Positions 56,567 through 64,000 of a stretch of DNA of 64,000 nucleotides are shown here, in pieces. Position 1 is the first letter of the stretch. Each line of letters begins with the position of its first letter. The notes beneath the pieces are model-generated. The model was given only the letters and a program-made list of their open reading frames with translations. It was not told the DNA's origin and searched no databases. This DNA is from Parabacteroides sp. AD58 (GTDB taxonomy: Bacteria; Bacteroidota; Bacteroidia; Bacteroidales; Tannerellaceae), in assembly GCF_023744375.2 (NCBI RefSeq), contig NZ_CP146284.1:3286001-3350000 (forward strand), read 5' to 3'. The position numbers and the translations under genes were made by a program.

Positions 56567-59017
56567 ATGAAAAAACTGGTAAGTAAAATATTCCGTGGCA
56601 GTTGCTGTATGCTCCTTCTGCTGGGATTATTTTCATGTGAAGACTGGCAGGTAAAGAGAGTCCATTCGTCCGTTTATTATTTTGACAGGCCGGCACGAAT
56701 GTGGGAAGAATGCCTCCCACTGGGAAATGGCCGGTTGGGGATGATGCCTGATGGCGGACTCGATAAGGAGCAGGTTGTATTGAATGAGATTTCTCTTTGG
56801 TCTGGTTGTAAACAGGATACGGATAACCCTCAAGCGAGCTATGCTTTGCCGACCATACGTCGGTTGCTGTTTGAAGGCCGGAATGATGAGGCACAGCAAT
56901 TGATGTATCAGACATTTGTCTGTAAAGGTGCCGGCAGTGGACTGGGTGATGGAGCAGAAGTTCCCTATGGAAGTTATCAGTTGTTAGGTAATTTGGATAT
57001 TCAGTACCAATACAATTCAACAGATTCTGTCTCAAATTATCGCAGACAACTGAATTTGGAAGATGCCGTATCTACTACTTCCTTCAAACGTGGCAGTGTT
57101 ACTTTTATGAGGGAATCGTTTACTTCGTTTACGCAAGATGTTGGAGTGATTCATCTGACGGCTGATGTGGAGAAAGCTTTGAATTTCTCTTATACAATGA
57201 ATCGCCCTGAACATGCAATCTTGCGTTTGGAGGGAAATGATTTATGGCTGGAAGGTCAATTGCCGGATGGCGTTGATACAACGGCTTGTCGAGGAATGAA
57301 GTTTGCGGCTTGTACACGGGTGGTTTTGCCTAAAGGTGGTTTAATCGTAACCGACAGTAGCCGGATTACCGTACAGAATGCATCTGAAGCCATCCTGTTG
57401 GTTAGTATGGCAACAGACTATTTTGCATCGGATTATCTTGAACGGATTTCACAGCTGCTTGATGAGGCTGCCGGAAAAAGTTATATGGCACTCGAACGGG
57501 AACATTCGTCTGCCTATCAGCAGTATTTTAATCGTGTTTCTTTAGATTTAGGAAGTTCAGAACGTGATTTTTGGCCAATAGATAAACGATTAGCCGCCTT
57601 TGCGCAGGATAAAAATGATCCAGGTTTACAAGCTTTATATTTTCAGTTTGGGCGATATTTGTTAATCTCATCTACGCGGTTAGGTTTGTTGCCTCCTAAT
57701 TTGCAGGGTCTGTGGTGTCATACGATTCATACGCCGTGGAATGGCGATTATCATTTGAATATTAATTTGCAGATGAATCATTGGCCGGCTGAAGTTACCA
57801 ACTTATCAGAATTACATATGCCTTTGATTGAATGGACTAAGAAACAGGTGGCAAGTGGTGAACGCACAGCGAAGGCTTATTATAATGCCCGGGGTTGGGT
57901 AACACACATTTTGGGAAATGTGTGGGAATTTACGGCTCCAGGAGAACATCCGTCGTGGGGAGCGACCAATACTTCTGCAGCTTGGTTATGCGAACATTTA
58001 TATCAGCATTATTTGTATACGAAAGATACGGCTTATTTGGCTGATGTTTATCCAACCATGCGTGGTGCTGCTCAGTTCTTTGTTGATATGCTGGTGGAAG
58101 ACCCTAAGTCGAAGTACCTGGTAACAGCACCGACAACTTCACCAGAGAATGCTTATCGGTTGAATGGAAATACTGTAAGCATTTGTGCGGGTTCGACTAT
58201 GGATAATCAGATTATTCGTGAGCTTTTTACTAATACGATTGCGTCTGCAGAAGTATTGGGTACAGATTCGGATTTTGTTAAGATCTTGGCCGAAAAGAAG
58301 GCTCGCCTGATGCCGACATCTATTGGAAAAGACGGACGTATTATGGAGTGGTTACAGGAATATGAAGAGGTAGAACCGCATCATCGTCATGTTTCTCATT
58401 TGTATGGATTATATCCGGGGAATGAGATTTTATTGGATAAGACACCAGAATTAGCTGAGGCTGCCCGTAAGACTTTGGAAATACGAGGTGATGAAAGTAC
58501 GGGTTGGTCGATGGCCTGGAAGATTAATTTCTGGGCTCGCCTGCATGATGGAGATCATGCCTGGAAGTTACTGACGGATTTACTACGTCCTTGTGTAGAT
58601 ACAGGTACAAATATGGTGAATGGCGGAGGAACGTATCCTAATCTTTTCTGTGCACATCCTCCTTTTCAGATAGATGGTAATTTTGGTGGTTGTGCTGGTA
58701 TGGCTGAAATGTTGCTTCAAAGTCAGAATGACTGTATTGAAGTGCTACCGGCATTACCTGCGGCCTGGCCGAATGGAAGTTTTTCAGGATTAAAGGCTCG
58801 GGGCGGTGCAGAAGTATCGGCGGAATGGAAGAATGGAAAAGTAGAAGTAATGAGAGTAAAAGCTCTTTGTAAAGGAAATTTCCGTGTAAAGCTTCCTCGG
58901 GAAAAATCAGCTCCTGTCAGTTTGCTGTTAAATCAGAAAGCGGTTTCTTTGCCAGTGGTTGATGGGATGATCATGATTGATATGCAAATTGGTGATGAAC
59001 TTGCTGTATTATATTAA
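56567..59017 (+). CDS. GH95 alpha-L-fucosidase-like lipoprotein
   Basis: 816-aa exported enzyme. The signal is MLLLLGLFSC-EDWQ, a lipobox. GH95 landmarks are WEECLPLGNGRLGMMPDGG near the N-terminus, LNINLQMNHWPAEVTNLSELH and TAPTTSPENAYRLNGN in the (alpha/alpha)6 barrel, and the C-terminal beta part with CIEVLPALPAAWPNGS. The family removes alpha-1,2-fucose or galactose from host or plant glycans. It is closely followed by a strong terminator and an IS element. Confidence 0.9.
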   Translation: MKKLVSKIFRGSCCMLLLLGLFSCEDWQVKRVHSSVYYFDRPARMWEECLPLGNGRLGMMPDGGLDKEQVVLNEISLWSGCKQDTDNPQASYALPTIRRLLFEGRNDEAQQLMYQTFVCKGAGSGLGDGAEVPYGSYQLLGNLDIQYQYNSTDSVSNYRRQLNLEDAVSTTSFKRGSVTFMRESFTSFTQDVGVIHLTADVEKALNFSYTMNRPEHAILRLEGNDLWLEGQLPDGVDTTACRGMKFAACTRVVLPKGGLIVTDSSRITVQNASEAILLVSMATDYFASDYLERISQLLDEAAGKSYMALEREHSSAYQQYFNRVSLDLGSSERDFWPIDKRLAAFAQDKNDPGLQALYFQFGRYLLISSTRLGLLPPNLQGLWCHTIHTPWNGDYHLNINLQMNHWPAEVTNLSELHMPLIEWTKKQVASGERTAKAYYNARGWVTHILGNVWEFTAPGEHPSWGATNTSAAWLCEHLYQHYLYTKDTAYLADVYPTMRGAAQFFVDMLVEDPKSKYLVTAPTTSPENAYRLNGNTVSICAGSTMDNQIIRELFTNTIASAEVLGTDSDFVKILAEKKARLMPTSIGKDGRIMEWLQEYEEVEPHHRHVSHLYGLYPGNEILLDKTPELAEAARKTLEIRGDESTGWSMAWKINFWARLHDGDHAWKLLTDLLRPCVDTGTNMVNGGGTYPNLFCAHPPFQIDGNFGGCAGMAEMLLQSQNDCIEVLPALPAAWPNGSFSGLKARGGAEVSAEWKNGKVEVMRVKALCKGNFRVKLPREKSAPVSLLLNQKAVSLPVVDGMIMIDMQIGDELAVLY

Positions 59018-59046
59018 TAGCATAATACAATTATATTATTGTATAT

Positions 59047-59084
59047 AAAAAAGAAGGTGTGTCAAAAAGCACACCTTCTTTTTT
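59047..59084 (+). terminator. Terminator after the GH95 gene
   Basis: A perfect 15-base stem AAAAAAGAAGGTGTG (59047-59061) / CACACCTTCTTTTTT (59070-59084), whose 3' arm is also the T-run. Confidence 0.9.
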
Positions 59085-59087
59085 AGC

Positions 59088-60324
59088 ACAAAGCCCCGAC
59101 TTTCACAAGCTGGGGCTTTGTTATTACCTAAAGATTTTGTATCTTTAAGCATAAAGATTTACACATATGACAAAGATACATTTTCGTCCATACACTCCCA
59201 ACCAAACGGTACTTTTTCCGCAAAGAATCGATGAAGATATTGCAGAAAACGATCCTGTACGCATGGTTGACGCTTTGGTTGAAAGCCTGAATCTTGAAGG
59301 TTTCAGGAAGTTATACAAAGAATACGGCCGTAGTCCTTACCATCCCAAGATGATGCTAAAGGTTATCTTGTATGCCTATATGAACAATATATACTCCTGC
59401 CGGAAAATAGAAAAGCATCTTCGTCGTGATATCCATTACATATGGTTAGCCGGTTATGAGAAACCGGACTTCATTACTATCAACCGTTTCCGTAACCGGG
59501 TGAAGAAGGAAATTAACGAAGTGTTTACCCAAACCGTACTTCTGCTTTCATCCAAAGGTTTCATCAGTCTGAATGTGGAATATATTGACGGAACAAAGAT
59601 TGAGTCCAAGGCCAACAAATATACTTTTGTATGGCGGAAGAGCGTTGAGCGAAACCGTGAACGACTGATGAAGAAAATCAGTGTTTTGTTAAGCCAAATA
59701 GATGACGTCATCGCTCAGGAAAAAGCTTCGGAAAACAACGAGGAAATTGAGTTTTCCCCTTCCATGCTGACAGAAATGGCAGGAGAATTACGCAATGCCC
59801 TTGAACAGGCTTCAGAACCATCCACGAAAGAGCAGAAATCTGCACTGAGAAAGAAACGCAGGCAGCTGAAAGAACTGGAAGCACATAGAGATAAGCTTCA
59901 GGAATACAATAACCATCTGGACAATCTTCAGGACCGCAACTCTTATTCCAAGACAGACAAAGAGGCCACCTTTATGAGAATGAAGGAGGATGCCATGCGC
60001 AACGGTCAGACAAAACCCGGATATAATCTTCAGATTGCTACGGAAAATCAATTCATTATCGATTATTCTCTTTTCCCGAATCCGACTGACACCTTGACGA
60101 TGATTCCCTTCCTGAAGTCCTTTGCCGACAGATACGGCCAGTTGGCTCATACGGTGGTTGCTGATTCCGGTTACGGATCAGAAGAGAATTACCACTTTAT
60201 GTCGGAAAACGGGATGGAAGCATACGTCAAATACAATTATTTCCACATGGAGCAGCGGCCAAGATTTAAACCGAATCCTTTTAAATACGGGGCACAGAAC
60301 GAAGCGTATAAAACGATATATTGA
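59088..60324 (+). mobile_element. IS1182-like insertion sequence, right part missing
   Basis: The left end shows CAAAGCCCC (59089-59097) perfectly paired with GGGGCTTTG (59112-59120), right after the GH95 terminator. The transposase frame starts at 59167. The element continues to about 60285-60330 where unrelated phage sequence begins; the right terminal repeat is not in the window, so it is either cut by the phage or lies beyond it. The exact junction cannot be fixed from sequence alone. Confidence 0.7.
59167..60324 (+). pseudogene. Truncated IS1182-like transposase
   Basis: 385 aa. Its N-terminus [19 protein letters not shown] and the central [35 protein letters not shown] match the IS1182-type (DDE) transposase family, which normally runs to about 450-560 aa. 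Here the frame leaves the family after [12 protein letters not shown] and ends in an unrelated [13 protein letters not shown] tail. The C-terminal DDE Glu and the Cys-rich end are therefore missing, so the gene is most likely inactive. Confidence 0.8.
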
Positions 60325-60396
60325 ATAAAACAACACATCGCTTTATAATACAATAGGTTACGGGGAAGGATAGAAGGAACTCCCGCAAAACGAAAC

Positions 60397-60491
60397 GTTT
60401 ACGCAGGTTTAATTTCTGTTTACGTGGAGGGCTGTTTTGGTTGCATCGGTTTGGCGATTGCTTTAAATGGGCTTACATGAAGTTTACATGG
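60397..60491 (+). repeat. TTTACRYRGG-type repeats near the prophage end
   Basis: GTTTACGCAGG (60397-60407), GTTTACGTGG (60418-60427), GCTTACATGA (60471-60480) and GTTTACATGG (60482-60491). Such end-proximal repeats are what MuA-type transposase binding sites look like, but no binding is shown. Confidence 0.4.
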
Positions 60492-60513
60492 TGTGTAAGC
60501 AGGAGAGGAAGAT

Positions 60514-60536
60514 AGCGGTTGTAGGCCGCTTTTTTT
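60514..60536 (+). terminator. Terminator in the prophage left end
   Basis: AGCGG (60514-60518) pairs with CCGCT (60526-60530) and is followed by TTTTTTA. It would stop transcription entering from the host side. Confidence 0.6.
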
Positions 60537-60590
60537 ATGCCTTGTTTTGGATTATATATTTCTAAAATATTCCATATAATGATTATTTAG

Positions 60591-60598
60591 TATATTTG
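60591..60598 (+). promoter_or_regulatory. -7 box for the first prophage frame
   Basis: TATATTTG, 20 bases before ATG 60618, without a convincing -33 box. Confidence 0.45.
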
Positions 60599-60617
60599 CA
60601 CTATAAAATATAGTGAT

Positions 60618-60851
60618 ATGGCAAAGGTTGTACATGTGCATTTGACGCACGGAATAGACGGAACAAAGCGAAGAGATTGGTATTTTAGTAGTATTTCGGC
60701 TGTTTATACGGTTTTGACGGCGGAACAGGTGGGTGCGACCAAGAATTATTTGTTACATGCTGGTCTGTCCGGTAATGGTACAGTATGCACTAAAAGGGCT
60801 ATAATCAAGCAATCTACGCTTATTTCAGGGAGTAGGAGGGGAGATAGGTGA
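60618..60851 (+). CDS. Small prophage protein, unknown function
   Basis: 77 aa (MAKVVHVHLTHGIDGTKRRDWYFSSISAVYTVLTAEQVGATKNYLL...). A -7 box and a reasonable start context support it. It ends before a strong terminator. I do not recognise a family; proteins of this look recur in Bacteroidales. It could be an accessory or moron gene at the phage's left edge. Confidence 0.5.
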   Translation: MAKVVHVHLTHGIDGTKRRDWYFSSISAVYTVLTAEQVGATKNYLLHAGLSGNGTVCTKRAIIKQSTLISGSRRGDR

Positions 60852-60910
60852 ATAGATTAGAATGGCATTAGAACGAAAGAAAATCACCATTCGGCAGTTA
60901 TTCTTGTAGG

Positions 60911-60934
60911 GGAGACTTATGGTCTCCTTTTTTT
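60911..60934 (+). terminator. Terminator after the small prophage gene
   Basis: GGAGAC (60911-60916) pairs with GTCTCC (60922-60927), followed by TTTTTTT. Confidence 0.8.
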
Positions 60935-60937
60935 GTG

Positions 60938-61017
60938 CCCCAAAGGGACGATTGTCCCTTTGGGGTGACACTTGGAGTGACAGTTTGGAGTGACAGATTT
61001 TTGTATTTGGAGTGACA
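60938..61017. repeat. Palindrome followed by TTGGAGTGACA repeats
   Basis: A perfect 12-base stem CCCCAAAGGGAC/GTCCCTTTGGGG (60938-60949/60954-60965, loop GATT) is followed by TTTGGGGTGACA and three copies of TTGGAGTGACA (60972-60982, 60985-60995, 61007-61017). The remaining stretch to 61280 shows no gene; a minus-strand frame over the repeats is judged spurious. Role unknown: it could be a regulator or transposase binding region. Confidence 0.55.
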
Positions 61018-61280
61018 AAACACGGTTTTGAGATGGGGTAGTTGGCTGTGTGGTAAAATATGGTTTTTTGAATGATAGATGTAAAATAAGCCTCGATACA
61101 CCCACCCTAAAAACCACCACCTACAAAAATTGCACATTATTATATAACGGATTATCAGTTCTTTTGGGGTGATTATATGGGGTAGATGGAGGGGAAATAC
61201 CGAGGGAGGGGAACCTGAAGGTATGATTAGGGGTATCCGCAGGGTAACGTTTCATGTTCTCCGGATGGTAAAAGTGCGCT

Positions 61281-61706
61281 CTACCCTACATTTGCATCTC
61301 CAGAAGTGTACGCATCCGATGCAGGTTTCCCTTTTTCAAGATTCATTTGGCGAATTTGTTCTTTGAGACGGCCTATTTCAGCTGCTTGTTCTGTGATACG
61401 GTTGAGAAGTTCTGTGAGCATATCTGGAGATAAATTGGCAGAAGCTGCCTGGCTTTTGGTGGTAACAGAACTGTCTTGTGGGGATGTGTAAAGCATCTTT
61501 CCCCTATTCATTAATAACCAATCAGGTGAAATATTCGCATTTGCGCATATTTTTTCAAGTACATCAAATGAGGGCTTTCCTTGACGGCTACCAACTACAT
61601 TTTCAATGACAGTAGGTGTTACTCCTATCGCCATAGAAAAGGCTCTTTTATTGCCATTATATTGTTCTTCGATAATGGTCTTTAAACGTTCGTTTATACT
61701 CATCAT
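61281..61706 (-). CDS. Prophage repressor with HTH and coiled coil
   Basis: 141 aa. The N-terminal part has an XRE/cI-like HTH (RAFSMAIGVTPTVIENVVGSRQGKPSFDVLEKICANANISPDWLL), and the C-terminal part is a heptad-rich helix (MLTELLNRITEQAAEIGRLKEQIRQM) for dimerisation. ATG 61706 is chosen; an in-frame TTG at 61724 lies inside operator 1. It most likely represses the early promoter at 61750 and its own leftward promoter. Confidence 0.8.
   Translation of the reverse strand: MMSINERLKTIIEEQYNGNKRAFSMAIGVTPTVIENVVGSRQGKPSFDVLEKICANANISPDWLLMNRGKMLYTSPQDSSVTTKSQAASANLSPDMLTELLNRITEQAAEIGRLKEQIRQMNLEKGKPASDAYTSGDANVG
61534..61547. promoter_or_regulatory. Possible third repressor operator inside the repressor gene
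   Basis: TTCGCATTTGCGCA resembles the two upstream palindromes TTCGCAAATGCGAA with two mismatches. It lies in codons for ICANANIS, so it could be chance. Confidence 0.35.
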
Positions 61707-61717
61707 TGAATCTATTT

Positions 61718-61731
61718 TTCGCAAATGCGAA
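61718..61731. promoter_or_regulatory. Repressor operator 1
   Basis: TTCGCAAATGCGAA, a near-perfect palindrome with centre AA, immediately upstream of the repressor start. Confidence 0.6.
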
Positions 61732-61749
61732 TAATTTAACTCTTAAAAC

Positions 61750-61780
61750 TTTGTTTATTCGCAAATGCGTATTATATTTG
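61750..61780 (+). promoter_or_regulatory. Early prophage promoter with operator 2
   Basis: TTTG (61750-61753), 19 bases, TATATTTG (61773-61780) is a full consensus match facing the early genes. Operator 2, ATTCGCAAATGCGTAT (61757-61772), sits exactly in the spacer, so repressor binding would block polymerase. This is the clearest regulatory arrangement in the prophage. Confidence 0.75.
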
Positions 61781-61857
61781 CATCGAGTTAAGAAATTAAC
61801 GAGCGGCCAAAGATACAAAAAAGGGTCGAGAATAACGAATTTTAGCACTTAAAGAAA

Positions 61858-62064
61858 ATGAACGAAGAAATCAAAGAATGGCAGACACAAAGCGTGAAGC
61901 ACAAAGTAGCTTACGTGTTGATGATGGACGGTATCAGTTTCAGATACACTGAAGAGACCGGGATTGTGTTTTCCGCACCTGATTTTTATGTAAAGAATCT
62001 TATTCGGCGCTTGATGAGCTGCTACGGCGTGAGTTTGAAACCGATTATAAACGAATTTAAATAA
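61858..62064 (+). CDS. Small early prophage protein
   Basis: 68 aa, MNEEIKEWQTQSVKHKVAYVLMMDGISFRYTEET..., first gene after the early promoter. The composition is ordinary and the start context fair (AAAGAAAATG). No family is recognised. Confidence 0.6.
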   Translation: MNEEIKEWQTQSVKHKVAYVLMMDGISFRYTEETGIVFSAPDFYVKNLIRRLMSCYGVSLKPIINEFK

Positions 62065-62072
62065 GTGAGAAA

Positions 62073-62288
62073 ATGAAAGCGAAAGTAATTATAGCGCAAG
62101 CAACGGTTGAAACAGCCGAACTTCTTTATGGATTGGTTAAGAAAGTGACAACGAAGACTGCTATCAAGTCTTATCCCAGTGTGGATTGTCAAGCTGTATT
62201 TTTCCCGGTTGATAAACACGATTTGGATTTTGTAAAGCAGGTGCTGACAGATCAGGGCTTTTCTTTCAAGGTTGAAAACGCAGAGTAA
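62073..62288 (+). CDS. Small early prophage protein
   Basis: 71 aa, MKAKVIIAQATVETAELLYGLVKKVTTKTAIKSYPSV..., 8 bases after the previous gene. A ferredoxin-like alpha/beta layout is possible. No family recognised. Confidence 0.6.
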   Translation: MKAKVIIAQATVETAELLYGLVKKVTTKTAIKSYPSVDCQAVFFPVDKHDLDFVKQVLTDQGFSFKVENAE

Positions 62289-62310
62289 TAACAATAAAAA
62301 AAGTGAGATT

Positions 62311-62691
62311 ATGACACAGAAGGAATTTATGGAACGGGCAGGCGTTGTTCCCACATCAGAAGAGTTTGATTACATCCATGCAGTATATATGAACACCTCA
62401 ATGGATAAGGACGAGTTCTGCAAGGATTTTAAGAAGCACGGAGGCAGCAGTGTGCTGCGTGATGTTCATGCGAGAGCTGTAAATTTTGAGTTGCAGGATA
62501 AGCAAAAGCAGGCACTCATCGAGGAGGTGGCAGAATTTCTAATTGGCAAAGCGTGTGCCTACGAGGATACGGACTTCTATAAACAGGCGGTGAAACTTGT
62601 CGGACAAAAGAAAGTGACACGCATGAAACTGGAGATGGATTTGCCCTTGTGGAAAGAAGATAAGGAATACATAAAGGAAAATCTGAAATAA
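62311..62691 (+). CDS. Early prophage protein, unknown function
   Basis: 126 aa. Start MTQKEFMERAGVVPTSEEFDYIHAVYMNTSMDKDEF at ATG 62311, chosen over an in-frame TTG at 62272 that would overlap the preceding gene. Largely helical; no motif identified. Similar small genes lie between repressor and transposase in Mu-like phages. Confidence 0.6.
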   Translation: MTQKEFMERAGVVPTSEEFDYIHAVYMNTSMDKDEFCKDFKKHGGSSVLRDVHARAVNFELQDKQKQALIEEVAEFLIGKACAYEDTDFYKQAVKLVGQKKVTRMKLEMDLPLWKEDKEYIKENLK

Positions 62692-62692
62692 C

Positions 62693-62803
62693 ATGGCTGA
62701 CAACCCGTGCGGCATTAAGAGATGGGTGGCGGTGTGGAAAGACACATGGGGTACTGGTTGTTTGCGTCAGGGTTCGATTCCCTGTACTCTACAAAGGTGT
62801 TAA
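62693..62803 (+). other. Short frame / tRNA-like T-arm sequence
   Basis: A 36-codon frame (start 62693, 1 base after the previous stop; begins MADNPCGIKRW). The same bases contain a perfect T-arm-like hairpin, CAGGG-TTCGATT-CCCTG, followed by TACTCTACA, near 62768-62792. No 5' half forming a full cloverleaf is seen. It is either a small gene or a remnant of a tRNA 3' end. Confidence 0.3.
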
Positions 62804-62826
62804 AATGTATTATAAATAAGTGGAAT

Positions 62827-63189
62827 ATGAAGAAGTATATTCATGTAACAAGTGAGGATCGTCAGTTTTTGGCGAAGGCTTTCAACGTAAGCAACGTGAC
62901 AGTTTGGAAAGCCCTGCGTTTTGAACAGGATACGGATACCATCCGTAGGATCCAGAAGGCCGCCCGTGAGCGTGGTGGTATTGTTATGGCGGTGGCTCCG
63001 GTTATGGAGACACTACACGACCATGATAACGTGATACGCCAATATTTTCCGAATGGCGCGTTGTTGGAGATCAGTAAAAACGACAGCACGGGTGTGGTGA
63101 CTTATAAAGGGGAAGAGGTGAGACATTATGATAATGTGACATTTTCCAATATAAACAGCATCCAAAATTTTGCGGCCGCATTGAAATAA
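62827..63189 (+). CDS. Early prophage HTH protein
   Basis: 120 aa. The N-terminal segment EDRQFLAKAFNVSNVTVWKALRFEQDTDTIRRIQKAARERG looks like a helix-turn-helix of the type seen in Ner-like and LacI-like DNA-binding domains; the C-terminal part is short and beta-rich. ATG 62827 is chosen because the longer frame runs back over the tRNA-like segment. Position just before the transposase suits an early regulator. Confidence 0.6.
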   Translation: MKKYIHVTSEDRQFLAKAFNVSNVTVWKALRFEQDTDTIRRIQKAARERGGIVMAVAPVMETLHDHDNVIRQYFPNGALLEISKNDSTGVVTYKGEEVRHYDNVTFSNINSIQNFAAALK

Positions 63190-63201
63190 GGAGGTGTGAG
63201 T

Positions 63202-64000
63202 ATGGAATTTTTCGATAACAAACTTTGCATATCGGTACGTGAGCTTGAGGCTGACGGTATTTTGACACAGGATTACTGCCGTCAACTTGCTGCACGCAAC
63301 AGGCTGAAGATGGCTCGCTCCGGTGGTGGAAAGGGAAATTACGCTTTGGTTGTTGTCGATAGCCTTCCAACAGAATATCAAGATCAAGTAAATGAAAAAC
63401 ATCCTGGTGGTGCCGTTATTCTTTTGCGTGGCTGGATAATATCGAATTACGAACTTGATCAGGCTGCCGTCGCTTTCTTTATGGATTGGGCTGCCCGGCA
63501 GTCCAGCGATAAGGCTTCTGATGAGCTTGCCAGAAAGTATGCGATAAATGCTTCAGTGCTGAATACTTGTATCAAGTTGTACAATCGTAGTCGTGATTAT
63601 CGAAAGTTAATGGGAGAGAAGTATGATTGGAGCATGATGGCTACTACCATTGAGACGCTGCGCGAAGAGTTTGGGCATGATCTGCCGGTGAGTACCTTGC
63701 GTTTCCGAAAGAAGGTGAACGAGTACAAGCAGTACGGTTATGAGTGCCTTATCAGTGGAAAGTTCGGTAACCAGTGCGCAAGGAAAGTGGATTACAAGAC
63801 CGAGCGTCTCGTGCTGAGCATCACGGTGCTGCCGAACCAGCCTTATGGCAGTGACGTACACGAGATGTATATCTCCTTTGTGTGCGGTGAGTTGGAGGTA
63901 TGGGATTTGGAAACCGGGGAAATATTCAACCATAACGATTTTACGGATAAGAACGGTGATCCGAAAGAACTGAGCGAAAGTACCATTCGCAACATCTTGA
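63202..64000 (+). CDS. MuA-like transposase, 3' end outside window
   Basis: The frame is open from ATG 63202 to the window edge, 266 codons. The start has an AAGGAGGTG Shine-Dalgarno sequence 7-15 bases upstream. The N-terminal part (MEFFDNKLCISVRELEADGILTQDYCRQLAARNRLKMARSGGGKGNY) is consistent with the DNA-binding domains of MuA-type transposases from Bacteroidales Mu-like phages. The DDE catalytic core would lie beyond the window, so enzyme activity cannot be checked. Confidence 0.75.
   Translation, partial: MEFFDNKLCISVRELEADGILTQDYCRQLAARNRLKMARSGGGKGNYALVVVDSLPTEYQDQVNEKHPGGAVILLRGWIISNYELDQAAVAFFMDWAARQSSDKASDELARKYAINASVLNTCIKLYNRSRDYRKLMGEKYDWSMMATTIETLREEFGHDLPVSTLRFRKKVNEYKQYGYECLISGKFGNQCARKVDYKTERLVLSITVLPNQPYGSDVHEMYISFVCGELEVWDLETGEIFNHNDFTDKNGDPKELSESTIRNIL

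Larger units (their letters stand above)
60285..64000 (+). mobile_element. Left part of a Mu-like transposable prophage
   Basis: The inserted DNA has the Mu layout: end-proximal repeats, a repressor gene facing left, an early promoter facing right, small early genes, then a MuA-like transposase. It interrupts the IS transposase, as expected from near-random transposition. Left border lies between about 60280 and 60330; no base-exact end or target duplication can be assigned without the right end, which is outside the window. Confidence 0.7.

Noticed and set aside
60898..61137. Minus-strand frames between 60898 and 61137
   Set aside because: They run across the terminator, palindrome and GGAGTGACA repeats, and show only repeat-derived VTP-type residues.
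61287..61294. TACATTTG as a rightward promoter box
   Set aside because: It is inside the 3' end of the repressor gene (codons for DANVG), has no -33 box and no gene closely behind it.

Overview
The window looks like the chromosome of a Bacteroidales gut bacterium, probably Parabacteroides or a close relative. The evidence is: many promoters of the Bacteroides type (TTTG/ATTG, 19-20 bases, TANNTTTG); a tRNA gene without an encoded CCA end; many lipoproteins and outer-membrane barrels; a SusA-like amylase; and the gene order L13-S9-S2-EF-Ts. The genus is an inference from gene content, not from a search.

Layout. 1-2985 (+): ribosomal proteins L13 (cut by the window edge), S9, S2 and elongation factor Ts. 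3074-6269 (-): the proline pathway proB-proA-proC behind a clear promoter. 6436-7407 (-): a fimbrillin-like lipoprotein. 7954-12806 (-): aspartate aminotransferase, ribBA, an LptF/LptG-type permease and a START-like protein. 13017-25015 (+): a tRNA-Met with its own promoter and terminator, then rimP-nusA-infB behind a promoter and an attenuator-like hairpin, cvpA, and the Fe-S assembly genes sufB, sufC, sufD and sufS. The suf genes are interrupted by an outer-membrane barrel gene and by a small GxxExxY gene enclosed in inverted repeats. 25287-36875: a glycine-zipper lipoprotein, then a (+) cluster with two barrels, an imelysin-like lipoprotein, a di-haem oxidoreductase, a CxxCH lipoprotein, a Rid-family protein, a RIC/hemerythrin protein, a LuxR-type regulator without a phospho-acceptor Asp, and a porin O/P. 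This suggests periplasmic iron/haem redox work and response to oxidative or nitrosative stress. 37073-50044: a TonB-receptor-like barrel, cardiolipin synthase, rsmD, DUF3822, a RecD-like helicase, rsmI, lipoproteins, a HAD nucleotidase, a GH16 enzyme and a glycerophosphodiesterase. 50148-59017: glycan enzymes (GH13, GH3, GH95) and an MsbA-like exporter.

59088-64000 is mobile DNA. An IS1182-like transposase gene is cut off near 60285-60330, where the left end of a Mu-like transposable prophage begins. The phage part shows a repressor with palindromic operators, an early promoter overlapped by one operator, small early genes and the start of a MuA-like transposase that runs off the window.

The signals least explained by known features are: two 94-base palindrome cassettes of identical design (26073-26166 and 45041-45134) with an AT-rich relative at 7681-7768; five ATACC-N8-RGTA sites before the iron/haem cluster; two small-RNA candidates beside them; and the repeat-bounded GxxExxY unit inside the suf operon.
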